Shown: piece by piece, positions 53,677 to 63,456 of the stretch | Position numbering within the stretch: position 1 is the first letter of the stretch | How the letters are laid out: the number at the start of each line of letters is the position of its first letter | Assembly: GCF_038051925.1 (NCBI RefSeq) | Contig: NZ_CP150634.1 | Span: forward strand, 4,596,300-4,660,299 | Reading direction: 5' to 3' | Length of the DNA: 64,000 nt | DNA from: Methylotuvimicrobium sp. KM2 | Lineage (GTDB): Bacteria; Pseudomonadota; Gammaproteobacteria; Methylococcales; Methylomonadaceae | The notes under the pieces: model-generated | Databases searched by the model: none | What the model was told of the DNA's origin: nothing | The model's input: the letters and a program-made list of their open reading frames with translations, nothing else | Program-made: the position numbers and the translations under genes

Positions 53677-56600
53677 TCAATTGAATTTTTCGCCTCTTTT
53701 GATCCATTTCTCGATATCGGCGGCGCTTCTATCGGCAGGCAGTCCCGGATGGATCACGCCGGCGGTACATTTTTCAGCCGCCTTGACCAAATCGCTGTAA
53801 GGCCCGGCATTGGCATCTTTGATAAAGGCCTTTTTATCGTTGTTGTAAGCGAAGATATTGGGGTTCAGGTTGATGCACTCATCACAGGCTGTGCAATTCT
53901 CCGTTTCAAGCCAAGGCGCCATGCTATCCGCTTTGACTTCGGCAGCGCCTGTCGAGGTTTCTGTTTCGGTTTTATCCAATGCCAAGTCCATGATGCCTGA
54001 TCCCTCATCACCGGCTAGCTTCATCAAACCCTTGGCAATCTTTCCGACGACTTCAGTCCGGATTTTGCTTTCTAAATCTTCCACCGGCGTTGCTTTTTCG
54101 TCTTTAACACCGGCAATGGCTTTCAACATGATCCAGAAATCCCTTCTTTCCTCGCAGGATTGTACGATCGTTTTCGAGACCAAAACCCGACTGAGCAGTT
54201 GTTTGCTATCCACGGCCCAAATGAACGGAAATTTCCCATCTCTTTCGGATTCGTCTAGTTTCAGGAAGTCGGCTAAAACCACCATATTTTCATTCCAAGT
54301 ATCCCGAGGCGCCTTGCGGAAGTGTTTTCTAAACCGCGCTTCGGTCAAGGCAAAATCGGCAAAAGTCATCGCAACTTCCATCGATTTTTGTCTACCGCCT
54401 TCGAGGTATTTCAATTCATAGGTCGGCCATAGCTTGTCCATCGCAGGGTTCCCCTCCAAGTCGAATGCCTCTTGAGGCGTCACGCCTTTGTCGGGGTTGT
54501 AGCGGAAGATTGGATAGGCTCTGGACTCGACAACCAATTTGGCTTGATGCGCCCCCATGTCGTCACCGACTCCATGTTCGGGTTGGCAGGTGGTGTATAG
54601 GTTGAACAGCGCCGGTCTTTTCGTCATCAACCCATCGATGAAGCCTTCGATCATGTGACTGGTGTTGGCCAACGTGGCTTGCATGACATAGGTATTTCTG
54701 TGCGCCATGCCGATCAGCCCCATTTCTTTTCTCGGTTCCGATTTACCTTTCCCGACTTTGCCGAATTGCGCCATGTCCGAGACTTGACCGACAAAACCCG
54801 AAGTACAAGCCTGGCCGCCGGTATTGGAATAGACTTGAGTATCGACGACCACTACTTTAATGGGTTTGCCCGAGGCCATCATGCGCGAGAGATTTTGGAA
54901 ACCGATGTCGTACATCGCGCCGTCGCCGCCCAAAGCCACGACCGGCGGACACAACTTCCATTCTTCGTCGGAAAACTGTTCCCAATTGAAATAGCTGAAG
55001 AATTCGTTATGATCGCGGGGATTGTATTTTCCGTTCAATTCCAATTCGGCTTTTCGTATCAGTTTGAATCCGTCGGCCATTTTGGCCATATGACCTTCAA
55101 AAATCCCCATCGCCAAGGAAGTGCTGTCCTGGAATAGATGATTCGCCCAAGGGAACGGATAAGGGTTGTACGGATAAGTACTACCCCAAACCGAAGTACA
55201 GCCAGTGGCATTGGTCATGCCCATCGTAGACCGGCCTTTTCCGGTGGCTCCGTTGGTATATTTCCAATGCAAATGTTTCAGACCGGCAATGACTTGCGTC
55301 GTTTCGGTCAACCATTCCTGGTCAATCGGCGAAGAGCCTTTTTCATGCTCCAATCTACGGGCAATCCCGGACATGGTCAGATCCCCGCCCTGCATTTCGG
55401 CGACAATCTTGGACATCATGTCGGTGTCCGTGACGTTCATCGTATTCATCAATTTGAGTTGAACATGTTTCTCCAGCTTTTCAATCAGTTCCTGAAGATA
55501 AGCCACATGTTTTTCGACCCGAGGAATCATCAGGGACTCCACCGTGGCCATGAATAGATGAACGACCGATTTCTCGGAACAACCCAAACATGCCCCGTCG
55601 CCACTGGCAAAGCTTTGATAGGCGCCTTTATCCAACAAGATGGTTTCCAGAGGACCTATTTTTTCTTCCAAGTCGTCAACGCGATGAAATTTTTTCGGAG
55701 TATTCGGAAGGTCGCTCCAAAAGCTCCATTCCTCTCTCAATTTTGCAATCGATTCATCGGTTTGTTTGACCACCCTCAAGGCGTCGTCATCGCAGACTTT
55801 GACGCATTCCATACAGCCTTTACATGTTGTGGGGTTGACAGTGATGCTAAATAAGCCACCGCTATTAGCCGATTTCTTTTCGTGCAGGTCATAGTAGGGC
55901 CGAGTCAGCGCAAACTGGAAATCGCCGAGTTCGTCCCGGAACCATTGCAGTTCGGTAGAGAGTAATGAGTCCTTCGATTCTTGTTCGATAACGGCATCGA
56001 TGGCTTCATTGACCATGTTGTTCACGGTGACCCCCTCGTGCGGCTCATTGAACAGCGCACGAATTTTGGGTTCCAGTTGTTTGACGGTTTTAGGCAGAAA
56101 TTCGAGTTTGTCGTGTTTCCGTTTCACCCGTTTCAAAACCGTATCGAGCACATCCGATAATTCGCTCACTAAGCCGGGAATGGCCGTGTCTGGGCAAACC
56201 GTGTAACAATTGCCGCAAGCAGTGCAGTTATCGGCCACCCATTCCGGATGCTCAAAGCGAATGCCGGTCATATCCCTGAACAGCGATGTCGTCGCCGGCA
56301 TCACGCTCAAGCCGATAAAGGGGTCGGTCAGATTGTCGCTGCCTTGGCCGGTCAGATAGAAATTACCGGTCTGTTCCCAAAAACGGTGAATATCGCTGAG
56401 CTTGGACTCGCTTTGCGGTGTGGTTTTCAGCAGGCTTGGGATCGGCGCGATCAATTGTCCGCTAGTTTTCTCGGCTTGAGCGCCTAAGACTTTGTTTTTG
56501 ATTTCATGGACTTCATCGAATCCGCGCTTCACGACGCGCATGTTGTCATCGACGACCCGCTGACCTTTACTGCCGAACTTGTGTTGCAATTGTTCTTCTA

Positions 56601-58581
56601 TCGCTTTCAACAGCGCGACATCGCTGAGTCCGGATTTTTCCATCAAAGGGGAGGCCGCGAAAAAACCGCCCTGAAAAGCAATGCCCTGCATCCTGATCTG
56701 TAATTCCGGATCGGTCGCTTCTTCTCTTGCGATTTTGAACCCATCGACATAAAAAATCCGGATGTCGTTTTCGATGATCAGTTTTTGGTAGTGTACCGGA
56801 ATGTCCGCCCAAACCTCATCGGCGGTTTTCCGCTCGCTTTGAATGATGAAAGTTCCGCCTTTTTTGAGACCCGCCAAGGCATTGGTATGCTTGAAGACAT
56901 TGGGGTCGGGAGACAGCACCACATCGACGAAATAATATTCGCAATTGATATTGATCGGTTCGGGCGCGGCGGCAAGATAGTAAGTGGTCGGTTGTCCTTT
57001 TTTTTCCGAGCCGTATTTGGGATTGGCTTTAATGTCGTAGCCCAACAGATCGAACAGCGTCATCGCAAGGTTCTTGCCCGTCGTGATGGCGCCCCACCCG
57101 CCGACCGAGTGAAATCTGACCGTAATGGCGCCCTGCGGCATCAGGTTTGGGTTTTCAGAACCCCGAACGGCCAATTCCTTCACATTCGGATAAGCCTCTT
57201 GAATGGCTTCTTGATGGGTTCTTTGTTTGGGCGTGAAGGCATGTTCCCGGATAAAGTCGATCGACAAATAGAAGCGTTTTTTATGCTTGCCGTTAGGTAG
57301 CATGTTTTCTATCGCGCCAATAATGCCTTCCGGTTGAAGATCGCGGCTGCCCATGCCGAAAGAGCCCGAATATAAAGGCGGCATTTCGCTGAAAGAATAG
57401 GAAGGCAAGTCCGGATACGGAACATTTTTCTTGTGCGTGCCGTTTTCGATACATTTGGTAATGACCGCCCGGGTTTCACGCATGATAGGAGGGTCTTCCG
57501 CTAACGGCTGATCCAACCTTTCCAAAATGGCGACCCCTTTTCGGCCCTTTAACACTTTTCCCAAAAGATCCGCCGGGAAGGGCCGGAACATTACTAAATC
57601 CACCACGCCGACTTTCAAGCCGCGAGTTTTTCTTAAGTAATCCGCCACCGCTTCGGCACTAGAGACTACGCTACCCTGACCTAGAATCAGGTAATCGGCG
57701 TCTTCGACTTTATAGGTCATGACCCGACCATAACGACGTCCCGTCAATTGATAATATTCCTCGAAAGCCTGGTCGGTCAGTTCTTTGATATGGTCGAAAA
57801 AGTAAGGACGCTGAGCGGCGACGCTTTGCATGTAAGCGTCCTGGTTCTGCACGATGCCGGCCATCATAGGATTGTCCACATCCCACACTTCAGGAATACG
57901 TCTTCTTTTCTCCCCGTAAATAATTCTTTGAGCCGGAGTAGGCGTATCGATGATGTCGTCCGGCCTGCCCAGATACTCCTTGATCAACTCGCGCTCCGGC
58001 AATAAAAGAGACTCGATCAAATGGGTGGTCAAAAAGCCGTCTTGAGCGATCACGCCCGGATTCAAGGCCAATTCGGCAATCCTGTGAGAGATGATATTCA
58101 GGTCGGCCACATGCTGGGCTTTTTTGGCAAAAAGCTGAAAAAAACCGGTATCGTCAATGGCATGGTAATCATCGTGTCCGGCATGCACATTGAGAGTGGC
58201 TTTGGTCATGGCTCTCGCACCTATGTTTAAGACATAGGTGAGTCTTTTTCCTACGGCGGCATAAAGCGATTCATGCATGTAGGCAATGCCCTGTCCGGAA
58301 GAAAAATTGGTCGATCTCAAGCCTGTCATGGCCAACCCGGCCGTCACTGCAGCCGCGGCATGCTCTCCTTCCGGTTCGATAAAGATGAGAGGGCGGTCGG
58401 AAATGTTCAAATGTCCTTTGGCCGCCTCTTCAGCCCAGTATTCGCCCATTTGGGTCGAAGGCGTGATGGGATAGGCGCCCGCGGCATCGGAGGATTCGCG
58501 TTCGCACATGATGGCGACTGTATTGCCATCCATGGCTACTCTTGTTCCTGGATATTTGAATTGCTTGTTTCTATTTTCCAT
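53677..58581 (-). CDS. nifJ: Extended pyruvate:ferredoxin (flavodoxin) oxidoreductase
   Basis: A 1634-residue single-chain PFOR, about 450 longer than typical NifJ (about 1170). It converts pyruvate and CoA to acetyl-CoA and CO2, reducing ferredoxin. Order: pyrimidine domain (AYPITPSTQMGEYWAEEAAKG), domain II, gamma domain near 490-620 (FHSVGGWGAITTGKNL), two 4Fe-4S motifs near 787 (NCTACGNCYTVCPD) and 920 (TCKGCMECVKVCDDD) split by about 120 residues, the TPP site GDGACLGCSEKSVVH near 997 and LGGDGAMYDIGFQNL near 1220. A further ferredoxin-like module with CTACDECINLNPNIF near 1565 ends it. First gene of the operon, with a good start at 58581. Confidence 0.95.
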   Translation of the reverse strand: MENRNKQFKYPGTRVAMDGNTVAIMCERESSDAAGAYPITPSTQMGEYWAEEAAKGHLNISDRPLIFIEPEGEHAAAAVTAGLAMTGLRSTNFSSGQGIAYMHESLYAAVGKRLTYVLNIGARAMTKATLNVHAGHDDYHAIDDTGFFQLFAKKAQHVADLNIISHRIAELALNPGVIAQDGFLTTHLIESLLLPERELIKEYLGRPDDIIDTPTPAQRIIYGEKRRRIPEVWDVDNPMMAGIVQNQDAYMQSVAAQRPYFFDHIKELTDQAFEEYYQLTGRRYGRVMTYKVEDADYLILGQGSVVSSAEAVADYLRKTRGLKVGVVDLVMFRPFPADLLGKVLKGRKGVAILERLDQPLAEDPPIMRETRAVITKCIENGTHKKNVPYPDLPSYSFSEMPPLYSGSFGMGSRDLQPEGIIGAIENMLPNGKHKKRFYLSIDFIREHAFTPKQRTHQEAIQEAYPNVKELAVRGSENPNLMPQGAITVRFHSVGGWGAITTGKNLAMTLFDLLGYDIKANPKYGSEKKGQPTTYYLAAAPEPININCEYYFVDVVLSPDPNVFKHTNALAGLKKGGTFIIQSERKTADEVWADIPVHYQKLIIENDIRIFYVDGFKIAREEATDPELQIRMQGIAFQGGFFAASPLMEKSGLSDVALLKAIEEQLQHKFGSKGQRVVDDNMRVVKRGFDEVHEIKNKVLGAQAEKTSGQLIAPIPSLLKTTPQSESKLSDIHRFWEQTGNFYLTGQGSDNLTDPFIGLSVMPATTSLFRDMTGIRFEHPEWVADNCTACGNCYTVCPDTAIPGLVSELSDVLDTVLKRVKRKHDKLEFLPKTVKQLEPKIRALFNEPHEGVTVNNMVNEAIDAVIEQESKDSLLSTELQWFRDELGDFQFALTRPYYDLHEKKSANSGGLFSITVNPTTCKGCMECVKVCDDDALRVVKQTDESIAKLREEWSFWSDLPNTPKKFHRVDDLEEKIGPLETILLDKGAYQSFASGDGACLGCSEKSVVHLFMATVESLMIPRVEKHVAYLQELIEKLEKHVQLKLMNTMNVTDTDMMSKIVAEMQGGDLTMSGIARRLEHEKGSSPIDQEWLTETTQVIAGLKHLHWKYTNGATGKGRSTMGMTNATGCTSVWGSTYPYNPYPFPWANHLFQDSTSLAMGIFEGHMAKMADGFKLIRKAELELNGKYNPRDHNEFFSYFNWEQFSDEEWKLCPPVVALGGDGAMYDIGFQNLSRMMASGKPIKVVVVDTQVYSNTGGQACTSGFVGQVSDMAQFGKVGKGKSEPRKEMGLIGMAHRNTYVMQATLANTSHMIEGFIDGLMTKRPALFNLYTTCQPEHGVGDDMGAHQAKLVVESRAYPIFRYNPDKGVTPQEAFDLEGNPAMDKLWPTYELKYLEGGRQKSMEVAMTFADFALTEARFRKHFRKAPRDTWNENMVVLADFLKLDESERDGKFPFIWAVDSKQLLSRVLVSKTIVQSCEERRDFWIMLKAIAGVKDEKATPVEDLESKIRTEVVGKIAKGLMKLAGDEGSGIMDLALDKTETETSTGAAEVKADSMAPWLETENCTACDECINLNPNIFAYNNDKKAFIKDANAGPYSDLVKAAEKCTAGVIHPGLPADRSAADIEKWIKRGEKFN

Positions 58582-58856
58582 GACGATATCGCGTAGTGGG
58601 ATTATGGATAGGTATTTCAGAGTAACTTTTCGACGTATCCTCAGCTAAAACAGTATTCCAATTGAATCTTATTGGCAATGTTTTTTTGGTCGATTAATTA
58701 GGCTTCATTCAGCACAACCATAGCACATTTACCGGACTATTTTGGAATGCTGCTACTGAAACTATCAAGCAAAAAACATACCTAGTTGGTAGAGCCGTGG
58801 CCGTATAGAATCGGTTTTTATTCGTTAGGGTTTTGCGACAAATAAATTCCCGGGGC

Positions 58857-59012
58857 TATGGAATTTAGGTGCTGGGTTTACGGCGTCCTGTCAAGCGAGT
58901 AATCGTACCCTCTTAAACGCTCAGTGTATTGGAAAGCAATCATTGACTATTTCCTAAATGGTTTATTTAGTAGGAAAGAGAACCGTTTCAACTGTTAACG
59001 CGAACATAGCCT
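58857..59012. repeat. Copy B of the inverted 135-bp repeat with attached dispersed-element half
   Basis: In the spacer 58582-59016. GCTATGGAATTTAGGTGCTG and TTTACGGCGTCCTGTCAAGC are one half of the dispersed core; TGGAAAGCAATCATTGACTA through AACGCGAACATAGCC is the reverse complement of 28541-28626. Confidence 0.8.
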
Positions 59013-59016
59013 TAAG

Positions 59017-62000
59017 TTAACCCTCGGACTTCCCTTCAATGCGTTCCCAAACCGGAAGTAACAAGGTTCGGCAATGGCCTTCAAACACCTCGTTCAACAA
59101 CGCCTCCGGGTTATAGCCTTCGAGAAATAATTTTCTAAGCTCAGGCTCATAAGCTTTTTCGATCGCACGGGTTAGCTGATCGACTGCCGACTCAATGGCT
59201 GGTTTCGCCGCGCGACTGCTTTGCGACAATTTATGCGCTTGCCTGACATAAGCGAAGGCCGGCTCGACGAAAAACGCATCGGGTCTGTACAATCCTTGCC
59301 GATAAATTTCAATCCATGCTTCCAATTCGCCCGGAGCGCAATAGTCCGGCTCGAACGTAATGTCTTGGTCGAGGGCGATTAAGCCGGTTTTTTGCGGCTC
59401 GATGTTATTGATGATCAGATGATGTAGCCAGGCAAGCATAAAGTCTTTGCCTTTCAAATCGGCGTAACGATAAAACAAACTTCCATACTCATAACGATTG
59501 CCGAGTTTACCGATCAATCGATAATTTCCGATCGTCAGATCTACCGATAAATCCTCGAGCGGTTCGCCGAGCGCCTTGGCCTTTATTACTTCGACAAAGG
59601 CATCGATGCTTTGTTGTTGCCTGGCAAATTCGAGATCTCCGGCCACGCCGGACAGCCATCGCCCTTTTGCCTTGAGCTTTTGTGCAGTCAACGGTTTATC
59701 GTGCAGTACTCCATCGATCCATTCGTGATAAATCGCATAACCTTCCAATTGACCGATCGCGAAAGGTTCGCGCTCCTCGGCATCCGCAGCAATGCCGTTG
59801 AATCGGACATCGAGTCGGCGTTGCATGAAATATTTTTGCGGATGTCGGTAAAAGGCGAATAATTCGCTTATTTCAACGATCGTTTGGTCGGTTTCGTCCT
59901 CTAAACTGCCTAGCCACCACGGCGCCGGCTCCGGTTTAGGTTTAACCAACGCCGCCGCGGCCTGGCAATCGGCCTCGGAATAACTAAACAAAGCCGATTC
60001 CGGCTCGAAATAACGCGGGCTGAAAGCCTGTAGCGGATGCTCAGTTACGCCATTGTCCAGGCCGTAATGATCGCGAAGTACGGCGAGCAGTTCACTGACT
60101 ACGACCGAAGGCGGTATCGTTTCATTATGGCTGATCGACCGTCCGATATAAGTCACAATCAATTGTTGCCGCGCCGACAGCAGGATCTCCAGAAACTGAT
60201 AACGGTCGTCGGAACGGCGTGAGCGGTCGCCCTTGCGGAAATTTGCGGCAAGCAAATCGAAGGTCGGATTGCGGTCGACTTTCGGAAACTCGCCGTCGTT
60301 CATGCCGAGCAAGGCGATCACTTTGAATGGAATCGAGCGCATCGGCAGCATCGAACAAAACGTGAGTTGGCCGCGTAAAAAACCGTTTGACGATTTGTGT
60401 TCTTCCAGTCGGCCTTCAAGCCAGGCGCAGACGACTTGCCACTCGATCGGCGCATTGTGAATTTCGGGCAATCTTTCGGTTAATTCCGCCAGTAATTCGT
60501 TGAGTTGTTGGCGCTCGACGGCATCGGCTTCGGGCAATAATTGATCGGCATAATAATAAAGCTTCTCGCCCCATACCTTGAGCGGCTTGGCCATGCTTAA
60601 ATCGTTGCCGGCTCTAAACAACAATTGCATAAAATCGTTCAAGCCGCCAAGCGCCAACGCCGAAGAACCCTCGATATCGATATAAGGCAGGACGCCGTCG
60701 ACAAAATCGTCGTCGTTGCCGACTGCATAACCCATCAACAAGCGATCCAATGCGGCTTGCCAGGTATTTTCATCGCGCTCGGGCAGGCCAAATTCGCGTT
60801 TGTGTTCGGCCGATTTCCCCCAACGCACTTGCGTATCCCGAACCCAATGTTTGATCAATTCCAAATCGGTTTCGGACAGGCCGAAGCCCGGATAAACCGA
60901 CGGTTTTTCGAGCAAATCCAGGACCGCGCGCCAACCGAACCGGCTTTGGCTCAGCTTCAAAAAAACAATAAAAGCATCCAAGGCATGATTGCTCAAGCGC
61001 AAGCTGCGATCGGCAACCGCATGTTGAATATCGTCGAATACTGCGGCAATAAACGGTTCGTATAATTCGATGTCCGGCGCCATCACGACAATATCGCGCA
61101 GTTCCAACTCGGGGTCGTTTTCCAATGCGGCCAACAGTTGGTTTTTCAAGACTTCGACTTCGCGCATACGGGAATGACACGCATGAATAGCGATAGACCC
61201 GTCGCGGGTTAAAGGCGTCGATTCGCTGTCGTTATTGAGAATATCGTTTTGCAGCTGTCGCAGAACCGTGCTTGGCTCGTCTTGTTCGAAACTGTCCAGC
61301 TCCAATTCGAACTGCACCTGCTCCAACAACATCTCCTGAAATTCGCGGCCTTGTTGACCCAATGCCGACAGTAGCGGATGTCCGCCGGCATCCTCTTGAT
61401 CGATACGCTGACGCTTAGTCACCAAATCCGCCCAAAAAGCTTGAGCGGGGTTGAGCAAATACAAGTGCACTTGCGCATGATTCGCCAAACCTTGTAAAAA
61501 ACCGAGAAACAGGGGCGGCATGGTATTGACGCCGAAGATCGAAATCCGCTCGGGCAAAACGGCAGAAAATTGTCCCGGCGACGCCGAATTAAAACGCTCG
61601 ATCACTTCCAGCCATAAACTACCCCGGTGCTTCATGCCTGCATTTTCGGTAATCCGCTGCCATAACGCGCTTTGCCAGCGTTCGGTTTGCGTATCGTAAA
61701 GCGTTTCGCCTTGCTGCCAGGCAGCCAGCATATCCGGACGCATGATTTGATATTGGTCGAAAATCAAAGCCAATTGCAACGCTAGCTGATAACGCTTTAA
61801 GGCAACTGTGTCGCCGGTTAAATAATTATTCAGCGGCGCAAATATCTCATTGTCGAGCTCGCGAAGCAGCGCTTCGAAGCGCCAATGCAGCACATGGCGG
61901 TCGAAGGCTTCGTCATTCAATCGACTGTCGATTCGTTGCGCCAAGGTACTAAAAAACCGCCCCGGAAATAAAAACTCATAATTTCCCCAGACGCCGAGCC

Positions 62001-62157
62001 GGCTTGCCAGCTGTTGCGACAACCAACGCTCCATGCCTTGGCTTTGGATCAGAAACACTTCTTTGGCAAATGGCGAACTTAGCGGCCGGGTTTCGATGAC
62101 GGCCGCCAAATGTTCGAGCAAATTTTCGGTTTTATTGGAACTGTGCAGAATGAACAT
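59017..62157 (-). CDS. recC: RecBCD exonuclease V subunit gamma
   Basis: A 1046-residue RecC. It has the inactive helicase-like fold with MFILHSSNKTENLLEHLAAVI, SQGMERWLSQQLASRLGVWGNYEFLFPGRF, ISIFGVNTMPPLFLGFLQGLA and the C-terminal LDVRFNGI and LEGYAIYHEWIDG regions. It works with RecB and RecD to process double-strand ends and recognises Chi. recB and recD are not in the window; they would be expected just left of 59017 but nifJ and repeats are there, so they lie elsewhere. Confidence 0.95.
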   Translation of the reverse strand: MFILHSSNKTENLLEHLAAVIETRPLSSPFAKEVFLIQSQGMERWLSQQLASRLGVWGNYEFLFPGRFFSTLAQRIDSRLNDEAFDRHVLHWRFEALLRELDNEIFAPLNNYLTGDTVALKRYQLALQLALIFDQYQIMRPDMLAAWQQGETLYDTQTERWQSALWQRITENAGMKHRGSLWLEVIERFNSASPGQFSAVLPERISIFGVNTMPPLFLGFLQGLANHAQVHLYLLNPAQAFWADLVTKRQRIDQEDAGGHPLLSALGQQGREFQEMLLEQVQFELELDSFEQDEPSTVLRQLQNDILNNDSESTPLTRDGSIAIHACHSRMREVEVLKNQLLAALENDPELELRDIVVMAPDIELYEPFIAAVFDDIQHAVADRSLRLSNHALDAFIVFLKLSQSRFGWRAVLDLLEKPSVYPGFGLSETDLELIKHWVRDTQVRWGKSAEHKREFGLPERDENTWQAALDRLLMGYAVGNDDDFVDGVLPYIDIEGSSALALGGLNDFMQLLFRAGNDLSMAKPLKVWGEKLYYYADQLLPEADAVERQQLNELLAELTERLPEIHNAPIEWQVVCAWLEGRLEEHKSSNGFLRGQLTFCSMLPMRSIPFKVIALLGMNDGEFPKVDRNPTFDLLAANFRKGDRSRRSDDRYQFLEILLSARQQLIVTYIGRSISHNETIPPSVVVSELLAVLRDHYGLDNGVTEHPLQAFSPRYFEPESALFSYSEADCQAAAALVKPKPEPAPWWLGSLEDETDQTIVEISELFAFYRHPQKYFMQRRLDVRFNGIAADAEEREPFAIGQLEGYAIYHEWIDGVLHDKPLTAQKLKAKGRWLSGVAGDLEFARQQQSIDAFVEVIKAKALGEPLEDLSVDLTIGNYRLIGKLGNRYEYGSLFYRYADLKGKDFMLAWLHHLIINNIEPQKTGLIALDQDITFEPDYCAPGELEAWIEIYRQGLYRPDAFFVEPAFAYVRQAHKLSQSSRAAKPAIESAVDQLTRAIEKAYEPELRKLFLEGYNPEALLNEVFEGHCRTLLLPVWERIEGKSEG

Positions 62158-62228
62158 GGATTGGTTTGATTTTTTTCGGTTTTCGCGGCAAGCTCTTTGC
62201 TGGTTAAGGAATTGGCACGAAATTACTT

Positions 62229-62420
62229 AGGATTCGGTCATAAATGACTTCCCTATTTGAATGCAAGGCAAGCAGGTTCGGTTGCTCGATTGGCAGGTGT
62301 CGGCGGCAGGGAAAGCCGCCGTCAAGCCTACACGGACGTATTCACGGCGCCCTGTCAAGCAAGTTACCGAACCTACTATAAAACTCAATAGCACAAGGAA
62401 GTTATTTTTCACGAAATCCT
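62229..62420 (+). repeat. Dispersed palindromic element, type II copy with the core deleted (192 bp)
   Basis: Same outer and inner ends and GGCGGCAGGGAAAGCCGCC hairpin as 22081-22331, but the CCCAGCACC to TGCTGGG core is missing between TATTCAC and GGCG. It is a natural deletion derivative. Confidence 0.8.
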
Positions 62421-62447
62421 TAATCGAGGGAACTTCCACTGATAGTC

Positions 62448-62500
62448 TCGGCAGCCAAGGTATGGGTTCCCACAGAAGACCATGGGAACCAGAAAACAAT
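62448..62500 (+). repeat. REP-like palindrome, GGAACC family
   Basis: GGCAGCCAAGGTATGGGTTC, CCACAGAAGACCATGGG and AACCAGAAA match 26300-26353 and the inverted 45514-45570. Confidence 0.7.
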
Positions 62501-62681
62501 TACCTCGGGCAAAACGATTTGACCATGTAACAAGCGGAGACTGTAAACTAAAGGTATCGGTTAAACTAATGCTCTTGATGGTTACTATAGCCTTTTTTAT
62601 CGGAAGCTCCGTAACAAATATTTGTATCATTGGGCTATAAAACATTGAGCTATTAAATACGAACTTTGGAACGATTAAATA

Positions 62682-62858
62682 ATGAACGAAACCGAACAAG
62701 CTAAAAAGGTAAGACGCTTAACGGCAATCATTTATATTCTGTTAATGCTTTTTTTAGTGATAGGAACCCTCTATTCCGAACAACGTAAGGAACGAGTGCG
62801 CGAGGCGCAAAAGCTTGCCGAACAAGGCATTATCGGTCAGCCGATCGAAGCGGAATAA
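62682..62858 (+). CDS. Small single-helix membrane protein
   Basis: A 58-residue protein with one helix (LTAIIYILLMLFLVIGTLY) flanked by charged ends (KKVRR before, SEQRKERVREAQKLAEQ after). No family known to me. It lies 34 bp before the next membrane protein gene and is probably co-transcribed with it. Confidence 0.6.
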   Translation: MNETEQAKKVRRLTAIIYILLMLFLVIGTLYSEQRKERVREAQKLAEQGIIGQPIEAE

Positions 62859-62892
62859 TTCGCACCAGAACTATTAATACAGGAAGCGACTC

Positions 62893-63405
62893 ATGTTCAT
62901 CAATAGCTTGCCGACTCTATTTACCTTTACCGATTTCATCAATCCGATCGAAACCGTCCTCATTCTGGTTTCGCTGTTGTTACTCGTTCATTTTTCCACG
63001 CGAGAAGCGCTTTACGATAGGGCATGGCCGGCGGCGCCCACGCCTTACCAAGCCCTATTAAATATCTGGTTGGGACAGGCGCCGTTATGGAAGGCATTTT
63101 GGCCTTTTTTTATTTTCGTGAACGGCGTTTTTCTTTATATCGATTACCGAATCATGAACGTCACGTTTACGATCGCCAGCTGGAAAACAGTACATGGCAT
63201 GCTCTTCATTCCGGTGATTTGGTGGATCGTTTCGGTCTGGCGGTGTGCCAAATATACCCGCTACCGATTGGCCAACACCTTGGCGAAAACATTGACACTG
63301 TATTTATTATTCGACTGTTTTTTGCGCTTCGTCATTAGCGCTTATTATCCGAATAGTTTTTTCGATTGCCGTTTGTTGGTCATGGAGTATGGCGATTGCT
63401 TTTGA
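62893..63405 (+). CDS. Uncharacterised four-helix membrane protein
   Basis: A 170-residue protein with about four helices (VLILVSLLLLVHFS, FWPFFIFVNGVFLYIDY, MLFIPVIWWIVSVWRC, LTLYLLFDCFLRFVISAYY). A GGAAGCGAC site precedes the ATG. No recognised family. It sits in a tight + strand run with the 58-aa protein and the next two genes. Confidence 0.65.
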   Translation: MFINSLPTLFTFTDFINPIETVLILVSLLLLVHFSTREALYDRAWPAAPTPYQALLNIWLGQAPLWKAFWPFFIFVNGVFLYIDYRIMNVTFTIASWKTVHGMLFIPVIWWIVSVWRCAKYTRYRLANTLAKTLTLYLLFDCFLRFVISAYYPNSFFDCRLLVMEYGDCF

Positions 63406-63456
63406 GTAAGGTGTGTGTAGAATCGAATACTCCAACCATTAAGCGGAGGACATGTT

